Part shown: positions 6,268-12,986 of the stretch, piece after piece
Position numbering within the stretch: the first letter of the stretch is position 1
How the letters are laid out: the number at the start of each line of letters is the position of its first letter
Assembly: GCA_036403035.1 (NCBI GenBank)
Contig: DASWRT010000409.1
Coordinates: 1 to 15,241 of the forward strand
Direction of reading: 5' to 3'
DNA from: DASWRT01 sp036403035
GTDB lineage: Bacteria > Pseudomonadota > Alphaproteobacteria > ATCC43930 > CGMCC-115725
DNA length: 15,241 nt
The notes under the pieces: generated by a model
What the model saw: the letters and a program-made list of their open reading frames with translations, nothing else
Databases searched by the model: none
Told to the model about the DNA's origin: nothing
Position numbers and translations under genes: made by a program

Positions 6268-6283
6268 TTGCGGCGTCTACATT
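6255..6283 (+). promoter_or_regulatory. Sigma70-like promoter for gudD
   Basis: TAGACA (6255-6260; 5 of 6 against TTGACA) and TACATT (6278-6283; 4 of 6 against TATAAT) are separated by 17 bp. The LysR box overlaps the -35, as in LysR-activated promoters. This start would give gudD a leader of about 250 nt. On the minus strand TTGTCT-N18-ATTAAT offers a comparable overlapping promoter for lysR. Confidence 0.45.
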
Positions 6284-6542
6284 TTACGCATTCGCGAGGA
6301 CGTCACTGCCAACAAGAACATGAGGGTCCGGTTTCAGCCGCTGAGCGAACCGCCGACGCCTCTCAAGCGCTTCGCGGGAGGAAGCCGAAGAATTTCGGCG
6401 CAGCTCATGCTCGCGTCGTCTCCGCCGCAAGCGGAAGACCGCAGAGAACGCACCTCAACTGACCAGAACCTGGACTTCGCCACGCGCTAGCTGCGCCGCG
6501 ATGCTGCTCCACGTGGTTATTTGACGCTGCGGAAGTTCTTCA
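6284..6542 (+). other. Leader region of gudD, no convincing gene, two hairpins
   Basis: I see no protein gene in this stretch. It contains a perfect 6-bp stem (GCCGAA 6384-6389 with TTCGGC 6394-6399, loop GAAT), a second stem with one bulge (6418-6425 with 6431-6439), and the palindrome CCACGTGG (6509-6516). A seven-codon frame (6501-6524) ends 18 nt before gudD but has no ribosome-binding site. No known riboswitch was recognised. Confidence 0.35.
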
Positions 6543-7886
6543 ATGCTCACAGAAAACGCAAAGACGACACCGACCGTCACCGAGATGTCGGTCTTTCCCG
6601 TGGCGGGTCACGACAGCATGCTGCTGAACCTCAGCGGCGCGCACGGCCCGTTCTTCACCCGCAACATCGTGATCCTCAAGGACAATGCCGGCCGGACAGG
6701 TGTCGGCGAGGTGCCGGGCGGCGAGCGCATTCGGCAGACGCTGGAGGATGCGCGGGCGCTCGTCGTCGGCCGCTCGATCGGCGCCTACAACGAGGTGCTG
6801 AACGAGGTGCGGCGGCGCTTCGCCGACCGGGATGCCGGCGGACGCGGCGCCCAGACCTTCGACCTGCGCACGACGATCCACGCCGTGACGGCGCTCGAGG
6901 CGGCGCTGCTCGACCTGCTGGGACAGTTCCTCGGCGTGCCGGTCGCGGCACTGCTCGGCGAAGGGCAGCAGCGCGATTCGGTCGAGATGCTGGGCTATCT
7001 GTTTTACGTCGGCGACCGCAACAAGACCGACCTGCCCTATCGGAGCGAACCCGACGCGCGAGACGACTGGCTCCGCCTGCGCCACGACGAGGCGCTGACG
7101 CCGGAGGCGGTGGTCCGGCTCGCCGAGGCGGCCCGCGAGCGCTACGGCTTCAACGATTTCAAACTGAAGGGCGGCGTGCTGCGCGGCGAGGACGAGATCG
7201 CGGCCGTCACCGCCCTCGCGGAACGCTTCCCCGGCGCCCGCATCACGCTCGACCCGAACGGCACCTGGTCGCTCGACGAGGCGATCCGGCTATGCCGCAA
7301 CCAGCACCGCGTCCTCGCCTACGCGGAGGATCCGTGCGGGGCGGAGAACGGCTTTTCCGGCCGCGAGGTGATGGCGGAGTTCCGGCGCGCGACCGGCCTT
7401 CCCACGGCGACGAACATGATCGCCACCGACTGGCGCGAGATGGGGCACGCGATCCAGCTGCACGCGGTCGACATCCCGCTGGCGGACCCGCATTTCTGGA
7501 CGATGCAGGGCTCGGTCCGCGTCGCTCAGATGTGCCGCGACTGGGGCCTGACCTGGGGATCGCACTCCAACAATCATTTCGACATTTCGCTGGCGATGTT
7601 CACGCACGTCGCCGCCGCTGCGCCGGGAAAGATCACGGCGATCGACACGCACTGGATCTGGCAGGACGGTCAGCGCCTCACCAAGGAGCCGCTGAAGATC
7701 GCCGGCGGCGCCGTCGCCGTTCCCGACCGCCCGGGTCTCGGCGTCGAGATCGACATGGCCCAGATCGAAGCGGCGCATCGCCTGTATAAGGAGAAGGCGC
7801 TCGGCGCACGCGACGACGCCAAGGCGATGCAAAGCCTGATCCCCGGCTGGCAGTTCGACGGCAAGCGCCCCTCTCTGGTGCGCTGA
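6543..7886 (+). CDS. gudD: D-glucarate dehydratase
   Basis: An enolase-superfamily enzyme converting D-glucarate (and usually L-idarate) to 5-keto-4-deoxy-D-glucarate. Its 447 residues align with E. coli GudD from memory almost end to end, with an offset of two. Landmarks: TEMSVFPVAGHDSMLLNLSG (13-32), K207-L-K209 base, metal ligands D237, E268 and N291, then D315 and the second base H341 in WGSHSNNHFD (338-347). The C-terminus LIPGWQFDGKRPSLVR is also typical. All catalytic residues are present. The ATG at 6543 has GGAAG (6531-6535) seven bases upstream. It is first in an operon with an MFS transporter and garL, and is divergent from lysR. Confidence 0.97.
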   Translation: MLTENAKTTPTVTEMSVFPVAGHDSMLLNLSGAHGPFFTRNIVILKDNAGRTGVGEVPGGERIRQTLEDARALVVGRSIGAYNEVLNEVRRRFADRDAGGRGAQTFDLRTTIHAVTALEAALLDLLGQFLGVPVAALLGEGQQRDSVEMLGYLFYVGDRNKTDLPYRSEPDARDDWLRLRHDEALTPEAVVRLAEAARERYGFNDFKLKGGVLRGEDEIAAVTALAERFPGARITLDPNGTWSLDEAIRLCRNQHRVLAYAEDPCGAENGFSGREVMAEFRRATGLPTATNMIATDWREMGHAIQLHAVDIPLADPHFWTMQGSVRVAQMCRDWGLTWGSHSNNHFDISLAMFTHVAAAAPGKITAIDTHWIWQDGQRLTKEPLKIAGGAVAVPDRPGLGVEIDMAQIEAAHRLYKEKALGARDDAKAMQSLIPGWQFDGKRPSLVR

Positions 7887-7936
7887 ACCAGTCGGTCCCG
7901 CATCCGGTCCGATCGACCGTCGCGCTTTCTTCATTG

Positions 7937-7959
7937 CCCGGCCTTGATGGCGAGCCGGG
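7937..7959 (+). other. Intercistronic hairpin between gudD and the MFS gene
   Basis: CCCGGC (7937-7942) pairs with GCCGGG (7954-7959) around an 11-nt loop, followed by an A-rich stretch and then the GGGAGG ribosome-binding site of the transporter. It may protect or attenuate the downstream message; evidence is limited to the pairing. Confidence 0.25.
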
Positions 7960-7998
7960 GATAAAAATCAACGTCATCGCAGTTGGGAGGATACCGCC

Positions 7999-9303
7999 GT
8001 GCCGACCCTTGAGCAGCGAACGATCAGGAAAGTCTCGTGGCGGCTGTTGCCGCTGATCGTCATCATTTACTTCGTCGCGTACATCGACCGCACCAACGTC
8101 AGCTTCGCCGCGCTGACGATGAACAAGGATCTGGGCCTCAGCGCTTATATCTTCGGCTGGGGCGCCGGCATCTTCTTCCTCGGCTACTTCCTTTTCGAGG
8201 TGCCGAGCAACATCATCCTGGAGAAGACGGGGGCGCGGGTCTGGATCGCCCGCATCATGATCACCTGGGGCATCGTGTCCGGCGCGATGGCCTTCGTGGA
8301 GGGGCCGGTCAGCTTCCTCGTCATGCGGTTCCTTCTGGGCGTCGCCGAGGCCGGCTTCTTCCCGGGCATGATCGTCTACTTCACCTACTGGTTCCCCAGG
8401 GCCTATCGGGCGCGGGTGATCTCGGCCCTGTTCATCGCCGTGCCGGGCTCGAACGCGCTCGCCGCCATCATCTCCGGCGCGGTTCTCGAGATGGACGGTG
8501 TTCTGGGGCTTGCCGGGTGGAAATGGCTCTTCATCACCGAGGCGATCCCCGCGGTGCTCCTCGCCTTCGTCGTCCTGGCGCTGTTGACGGACCGGCCGGC
8601 GGTGGCATCCTGGCTTGCGCCGGAGGAGCGGGAGTGGCTCGAAACCCGGTTGCAGGACGAGCGCCGCCGAGTCGAGAGCGCCGGCCATATGAGCCTCGCC
8701 CAGGCCCTCACCGACCGGCGCGTGCTCGCGCTGTCGGCGATCTACTTCACGATCGTGACCGCCACCTACGGCATCACCTTCTTCCTGCCGCAGATCGTCA
8801 AGGGCATCGGCCTGTCGAACGTCATGACGGGACTGGTGACGGCGGTTCCCTACACCATCGGCACGATCGGCATGCTGCTGTGGGGTGCGTCCTCCGACCG
8901 GCGCGACGAGCGGCGCTGGCATTTCTGCGCGGCCTGCCTCCTCGCGACCGCCGGCCTCATCGGCGCCGGGCTGTTCGGCAGCTCGTTCCTGGCGCTCGCC
9001 TTCATGTCGGTCGCGACGATCGGACTTTACGGCTCGAAGCCCGCCTTCTGGCCGATGCCGTCGGCGTTCCTCACCGGCACCGCCGCCGCGGGCGGGATCG
9101 CGCTGGTGAACTCGATCGGCAATCTCGGCGGCTATGTCGGCCCGTTCATCGTCGGCTGGATCAAGGACAGTACGGGAAGCTTCGAAGCCGGGCTCTATTT
9201 CCTGGCCGCCTCCGCCCTGCTGTCCGGGATCATCGCCTACTTCGCCATCCAGCCGACGGTGCAGCCGGCCGGCCGGCGCGGTCTGGCAACTCCGGCCGAG
9301 TGA
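7999..9303 (+). CDS. MFS transporter, anion:cation symporter (ACS) family, probable aldarate permease
   Basis: A 434-residue inner-membrane protein with about twelve hydrophobic segments split by a charged cytoplasmic loop (about 195-240, EEREWLETRLQDERRRVES region). TM1 ends in the ACS-type YIDRTN (28-33). The TM2-TM3 stretch reads FFLGYFLFEVPSNIILEKTG (59-78), and RFLLGVAEAGFFPG lies in TM4. It resembles the TtuB-like (tartrate/phthalate) branch more than E. coli GudP or GarP, so the substrate is inferred from context: glucarate, galactarate or a related dicarboxylic sugar acid. The GTG at 7999 has GGGAGG (7985-7990) eight bases upstream. It lies 112 bp after gudD and 66 bp before garL in one apparent operon. 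Confidence 0.88.
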   Translation: MPTLEQRTIRKVSWRLLPLIVIIYFVAYIDRTNVSFAALTMNKDLGLSAYIFGWGAGIFFLGYFLFEVPSNIILEKTGARVWIARIMITWGIVSGAMAFVEGPVSFLVMRFLLGVAEAGFFPGMIVYFTYWFPRAYRARVISALFIAVPGSNALAAIISGAVLEMDGVLGLAGWKWLFITEAIPAVLLAFVVLALLTDRPAVASWLAPEEREWLETRLQDERRRVESAGHMSLAQALTDRRVLALSAIYFTIVTATYGITFFLPQIVKGIGLSNVMTGLVTAVPYTIGTIGMLLWGASSDRRDERRWHFCAACLLATAGLIGAGLFGSSFLALAFMSVATIGLYGSKPAFWPMPSAFLTGTAAAGGIALVNSIGNLGGYVGPFIVGWIKDSTGSFEAGLYFLAASALLSGIIAYFAIQPTVQPAGRRGLATPAE

Positions 9304-9369
9304 CCCGATCGTCCACCCCGAAGCCACCGAAGCAGCCCACCACCCTCCCTCAATCCAAGGCTGATCATC

Positions 9370-10164
9370 ATGTCCGGTTACACCGCTACCGTGCCGCCCA
9401 ATAGCTTCAAAGCCGCGCTGCGCGACGGGCGCCCGCAGATCGGGTTGTGGAGCAGCCTGTGCAGCAACCTTGTCGCCGAGCTTCTCGCGAACACCGGCTA
9501 CGACTGGATCGTCGTCGACAGCGAGCATGCCCCGAACGACCCGGCCGACGTGCTCGCCCAACTCCAGGCGATGAACGGAGGGAGCGCCGAGCCCATGGTC
9601 CGCGTGCCATGGAACGACCCGGTGCTGATCAAGCGCATCCTGGATATCGGCGGCCGCACGCTCCTCGTCCCGTTCGTGCAGTCGGCGGAGGAGGCGCGCA
9701 ACGCGGTCGCCGCGACGCGCTACCCGCCGCGCGGCATCCGGGGCGTCTCGGTAGCGCAGCGCGCCAATCGCTTCGGCCGGGTTCCCGGCTACCTCCAGAA
9801 CGCCGAGCGCGACATCTGCGTCGTCGTCCAGCTCGAGACGCGGGCGGCGCTGGGCGAGATCGAAGCGACCGCGGCGGTGGACGGCATCGACGGGCTGTTC
9901 ATCGGCCCCGGCGATCTCTCCGCGGATCTCGGGCACCTGGGCAACCCCGCGCATCCCGAGGTGCAGGCGGCGATCGCCGACGCATGCCGCCGCATCCGCG
10001 CCGCCGGCAAGCCGGCCGGCATCCTGGCGCCGGTCGAGGCGGATGCGCGCCGCTACTTCGAGATGGGCTTCACCTATGTCGCGATCGGCAGCGACGTCGG
10101 CCTGCTCGCAGGAGCCAGCGCTTCCGTGCTCAACCGGATGCGGGAAGCGATCGGGCAGAAGTAG
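9370..10164 (+). CDS. garL: 5-keto-4-deoxy-D-glucarate aldolase (HpcH/HpaI family)
   Basis: A class II, divalent-metal-dependent aldolase that splits 5-keto-4-deoxy-D-glucarate into pyruvate and tartronate semialdehyde; 264 residues. The fold-specific residues are present: H53 in VVDSEHAPND (48-57), R78 in MVRVPW (76-81), metal ligands E156 (QLETRAALG) and D182 (FIGPGDLS). The family also includes HpaI (4-hydroxy-2-oxoheptanedioate aldolase). Placement directly after gudD and a sugar-acid transporter is why I prefer GarL. The ATG at 9370 has AAGG (9357-9360) at suitable spacing. It is last in the gudD operon, followed by a structured spacer and the convergent udh. Tartronate semialdehyde reductase is not found nearby. 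Confidence 0.9.
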   Translation: MSGYTATVPPNSFKAALRDGRPQIGLWSSLCSNLVAELLANTGYDWIVVDSEHAPNDPADVLAQLQAMNGGSAEPMVRVPWNDPVLIKRILDIGGRTLLVPFVQSAEEARNAVAATRYPPRGIRGVSVAQRANRFGRVPGYLQNAERDICVVVQLETRAALGEIEATAAVDGIDGLFIGPGDLSADLGHLGNPAHPEVQAAIADACRRIRAAGKPAGILAPVEADARRYFEMGFTYVAIGSDVGLLAGASASVLNRMREAIGQK

Positions 10165-10176
10165 CCGATGGACGCA

Positions 10177-10265
10177 GCGCGACGCGCCTTGGCGGGCCAC
10201 GAAGCCGAATGGCTGAGGGCATGCGCGTGGGGAACGCTGCCGGTTCGCCGGCAGGCGCGTCGCGC
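10177..10265. other. Structured element between convergent garL and udh (bidirectional terminator or RNA)
   Basis: A perfect 12-bp inverted repeat (10177-10188 with 10254-10265) encloses two further stems. One is CTGCCGG-TTCG-CCGGCAG (10237-10254, 7 bp with TTCG loop, sharing one base with the outer arm). The other is AGCC-GAAT-GGCT (10203-10214). It starts 12 nt after the garL stop and ends 36 nt before the udh stop. No T-run follows on either strand, so it is not a textbook intrinsic terminator. Confidence 0.5.
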
Positions 10266-10301
10266 AAATCCCGTGTGGGGTCGTGTTCTTCGGCCGGATC
10301 T

Positions 10302-11114
10302 TCAGCGGCACCTGCGGCGCTGGTCCATCGGAGTGAAGTCGACCGACGCAAAGCTGCCGCCTTGGTACTGCTGCGCGATCGGGTCGAGCGGGTTCTCCTG
10401 CTTCAGGATTTCCGCTGAATAGTCCTCAGCATTTTGGACGGGCCGGTACCCGAGGCGCTCGGCGCCTTCATTGCTCCAATAGCTGCGGGTGTTGTTCGAG
10501 ACGCCCCAGACGACGAGATAGCCGATGTCCGGTACGGTAATGCATTGCATGATCAACTGCACGAGGTCGTCATGACCCAGCCAAGTGCTGAGATGACGGA
10601 ACTGGGTCGGGCGCTCCTCGGCGCTGCCGATGCGCAGGCAGATCGCTTCGATCCCGTGCTTGTCCCAGTACATCCGGGCCATGGCCTCGCCCCACACTTT
10701 GCTCAGGCCGTAAAAGCTGTCCGGCCGGAACGGAGCGTCGAGGCCGATCCGGTCGGTTACCGGGTACATGCCGGTGGCATGATTGGAACTGGCGAACACG
10801 ACACGACCGACATTGTGCCGGCGCGCGCCCTCGAACACCTGATGAAGCGCGGTAAGGTTGTTGTCGATGATCTCCGGCAGCGGCCGCTCGCCGCTGGTGC
10901 CCGCCATGTGGACCAGGACATCGATCCCGTCGAGCGCTCGGTCGATGACTGCCGGGTCACGCAGGTCGCCATGGCAGACATCCTCGCTCGGCGACAAGGG
11001 GGTGAGCGGCCGGCGGCCTCCCACCGAGCGCAGGGTCACGCCGCGCTTCAGGAGTTCGGGACGCAGCACGCGACCGATATTGCCGCTTGCGCCTGTCATT
11101 GCCACTCTGGCCAT
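10302..11114 (-). CDS. udh: Uronate dehydrogenase (NAD-dependent)
   Basis: Oxidises D-galacturonate and D-glucuronate to the corresponding aldarolactones, the first step of the oxidative uronate pathway. It is a 270-residue short-chain dehydrogenase: TGASGNIG (7-14) is the Rossmann GxxGxxG, ASSNHATGMYP (108-118) carries the catalytic Ser, and Y135 with K139 (YGLSK) complete the triad. RIGSAEERPTQFRHLSTWL and VVWGVSNN match Agrobacterium Udh from memory (RIGSCTPEPNNYRMLSTW, VVWGASAND). It ends slightly longer than that homologue, with an Arg-rich tail. The ATG at 11114 has GGGAGG seven bases upstream. It is convergent with garL and divergent from exuT across a spacer with repeated dyads. GC is visibly lower than in gudD. 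Confidence 0.93.
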   Translation of the reverse strand: MARVAMTGASGNIGRVLRPELLKRGVTLRSVGGRRPLTPLSPSEDVCHGDLRDPAVIDRALDGIDVLVHMAGTSGERPLPEIIDNNLTALHQVFEGARRHNVGRVVFASSNHATGMYPVTDRIGLDAPFRPDSFYGLSKVWGEAMARMYWDKHGIEAICLRIGSAEERPTQFRHLSTWLGHDDLVQLIMQCITVPDIGYLVVWGVSNNTRSYWSNEGAERLGYRPVQNAEDYSAEILKQENPLDPIAQQYQGGSFASVDFTPMDQRRRCR

Positions 11115-11393
11115 GGCTCATCCTCCCTACGGTCGACCGATGTGCCGTTCATGTCCGGCGCCGGCGTGAGATGCGCCGCCGCGCGTTTGCTGTACGAGCA
11201 CCAACATCTCGCGCCGGCGGGAGTGGCGTCGTGCAAGGAGGCGAAGCAAGAAAAGGCGCAGGATTATCCCGCCGCGCCGGGTTCTCGGCGGGTTCCGCGT
11301 CATGCGCCGCTGCGCCGCCCGGTGAGCCGCCGGTGCGCTCGGCAGGTGAGCCGGCAAAATCAGAGAAAGCCAGGATAGCCGGCGCAGCGATCC
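11115..11393. other. udh-proximal part of the udh-exuT spacer, no gene seen
   Basis: Only frames of shadow-like composition (Arg, Ala and Pro-rich) cross this stretch, with no ribosome-binding site of note beyond that of udh. It should hold the udh promoter, but I could not pick convincing -35/-10 boxes. Confidence 0.4.
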
Positions 11394-11450
11394 GTCGATC
11401 AATCGATCGACCGGTCGCGAAGATGGAACCGAGATCGACGGCAGTCGATC
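11394..11450. promoter_or_regulatory. Paired operator-like dyads between udh and exuT
   Basis: Dyad A, GTCGATC-AATC-GATCGAC (11394-11411), and dyad B, GATCGAC-GGCA-GTCGATC (11433-11450), use the same 7-bp half-site with a 4-bp spacer but in opposite arrangement. Both are perfect. Their centres are 39 bp apart, in the spacer shared by divergent udh and exuT. This is the layout of a two-site operator, perhaps with looping or cooperative binding. The regulator is not identified; the sites lack the T-N11-A form of the LysR box upstream of gudD. Confidence 0.6.
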
Positions 11451-11607
11451 CCGAAACGACCCGCAGCAAGCACATGCCGGGTGGGGCTGAGCGGGCGCGG
11501 ACGCGGCCTCAAAACACACTCCGCCGGAACCCGACGATCACGCCGGATGCCGGACGATCGGCCAGCGTCGAGCGGTCAGCATCCAAGTAATCGAAATTTA
11601 TCTAGGG

Positions 11608-11613
11608 AGGAGG
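11608..11613 (+). promoter_or_regulatory. Consensus Shine-Dalgarno of exuT
   Basis: AGGAGG, within GGGAGGAGG, lies six bases before the ATG at 11620. It is the strongest ribosome-binding site in the window and fixes the exuT start. Confidence 0.85.
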
Positions 11614-11619
11614 ACTAGT

Positions 11620-12900
11620 ATGAAGAAAGTTCGTGGTTTGCGATGGTATATTCTCGGCCTGGTAGGGCTCGGCACGATCATCAACTACATCGATCGCAAT
11701 ACGCTGGGAATCCTGGCTCCGCAGCTCAAGGAGCAATTGCACTTTTCGACGGAACAATATTCGTTCGTAGTAGCGGCGTTCCAATTCTGCTACAGCCTGA
11801 TGCAGCCGATCGCAGGCTTCGTGACAGACTTGATCGGGCTCAGGTTCGGATATTTCCTGTTCGCCCTCCTCTGGGGTTCGGCTGCCGCTCTGCATGCGTT
11901 CGCGGGCGGCTGGCAGTCGATGGCCTTCTTCCGCGGCTTGCTGGGCATCAGCGAAGCGGCAGCCATACCCGCTGGCGTCAAAACCTCGACCCTGTGGTTC
12001 CCGGCCAAGGAGCGTTCGGTCGCGACCGGCTGGTTCAATACCGGCAGCTCGGTCGGCGCCATGATCGCGCCGCCCCTGGTGATCTGGCTGGCGGTGACGT
12101 GGAGCTGGCGTCTCGCGTTCCTCGCCACAGGTCTTCTGGGCGTCGGCATGTCCATCCTGTGGCTGTGGCTATACCGCAACCCGGAGCATGATTCCCGCCT
12201 CAGCGACGAAGAACGTTCCTATATTCTGAGCGGCGAGCAGGCGGTGACGCTGCCGAAGCCGTCGATGAAGCGAGTCCTGAGCCAAGGCAAGTTCTGGGGC
12301 ATCGCAGCCGCTCGTTTCCTGACCGAACCCGCTTGGCAGACCTTCAGCTTCTGGATCCCGCTCTACATGGTCAGCGTGCGGCACATGGACATCAAGCAGT
12401 TCGCGCTGTTTGCCTGGTTGCCCTTCCTGGGAGCGGATCTCGGCGGCATTCTCGGTGGATACCTGTCGCCGTTCTTCTCCAAGACTTTCAAGATGTCGCT
12501 GGTCAACTCGCGCATCGTGGGCATCGGCGTCGGGGCTTTGTGCATGATCGGTCCGGGCCTCATCGGTCTGGTCAGCAGCCCGATCACCGCCATCCTGCTC
12601 TTCTCGGTGGGCGGCTTCGCGCACCAGATGCTCTCGGGCCTGCTCTACGCCCTCGTGACCGATACCTTCGAGAAGCAGGACGTGGCGACGGCGACCGGAT
12701 ACGCCGGCATGGCCGGATATCTCGGCGGCCTGTCGTTCTCGCTGGTCATCGGCCAGCTGGCGAACACGATCGGTTACGAGCCCCTGTTCGCCTGCCTGTC
12801 CGTGTTCGACATCGCGGCGTTCTGCGTGGTGTTGATGGTGCTCGGCCAACGGGGACACAGGGTTGCGCGCGTCACGTCAGCGGCGACCGGCGCCGGCTGA
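11620..12900 (+). CDS. exuT: Hexuronate transporter (MFS, ACS family)
   Basis: An inner-membrane proton symporter for D-glucuronate and D-galacturonate. Its 426 residues resemble E. coli ExuT throughout: start KVRGLRWYILGLVGLGTI (3-20), MQPIAGFVTD (61-70), EAAAIPAGVKTSTLWFPAKE (112-131), GSSVGAMIAPPLV (142-154), and later FLTEPAWQTF and MIGPGLIGL. About twelve hydrophobic segments with a central polar loop (about 183-215) are visible. The start is fixed by a consensus ribosome-binding site. It is the first gene of a unit with garD (86-bp gap) and is divergent from udh, coupling uronate entry to oxidation. GC (about 60% by eye) is lower than in most neighbours. Confidence 0.93.
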   Translation: MKKVRGLRWYILGLVGLGTIINYIDRNTLGILAPQLKEQLHFSTEQYSFVVAAFQFCYSLMQPIAGFVTDLIGLRFGYFLFALLWGSAAALHAFAGGWQSMAFFRGLLGISEAAAIPAGVKTSTLWFPAKERSVATGWFNTGSSVGAMIAPPLVIWLAVTWSWRLAFLATGLLGVGMSILWLWLYRNPEHDSRLSDEERSYILSGEQAVTLPKPSMKRVLSQGKFWGIAAARFLTEPAWQTFSFWIPLYMVSVRHMDIKQFALFAWLPFLGADLGGILGGYLSPFFSKTFKMSLVNSRIVGIGVGALCMIGPGLIGLVSSPITAILLFSVGGFAHQMLSGLLYALVTDTFEKQDVATATGYAGMAGYLGGLSFSLVIGQLANTIGYEPLFACLSVFDIAAFCVVLMVLGQRGHRVARVTSAATGAG

Positions 12901-12953
12901 CCGCGCAGGACGGAGAACGAACCTGAGCTGCTGCTTCACTCATTCTCAAAGCG

Positions 12954-12972
12954 CGACGCATAGTGCGCGTCG
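12954..12972 (+). other. Small hairpin abutting the garD ribosome-binding site
   Basis: CGACGC (12954-12959) pairs with GCGTCG (12967-12972) around a 7-nt loop, immediately before AAGGA (12973-12977). It could influence garD translation within the exuT-garD message; support is limited to the pairing. Confidence 0.25.
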
Positions 12973-12986
12973 AAGGAACGACGACC

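Noticed and set aside
6268..6462. A 64-codon frame in the gudD leader
   Set aside because: It starts with TTG, has no ribosome-binding site and its composition is not protein-like.
6501..6524. A seven-codon leader peptide (MLLHVVI) before gudD
   Set aside because: There is no Shine-Dalgarno and no run of regulatory codons, so it is probably chance.
6521..7789. A 422-codon frame overlapping gudD in another phase
   Set aside because: It has low-complexity Arg-rich composition, while the overlapping frame aligns with glucarate dehydratase along its full length.
10236..10275. tRNA T-arm resemblance (GGTTCG) in the garL-udh spacer
   Set aside because: The stem continues CCGGCAG rather than a T-loop, and no acceptor or anticodon arms can be placed.
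7678..10311. An 877-codon minus-strand frame across gudD, the MFS gene and garL
   Set aside because: It is antisense to three well-supported genes, has His, Arg and Asp-rich shadow composition, no domain and no ribosome-binding site.
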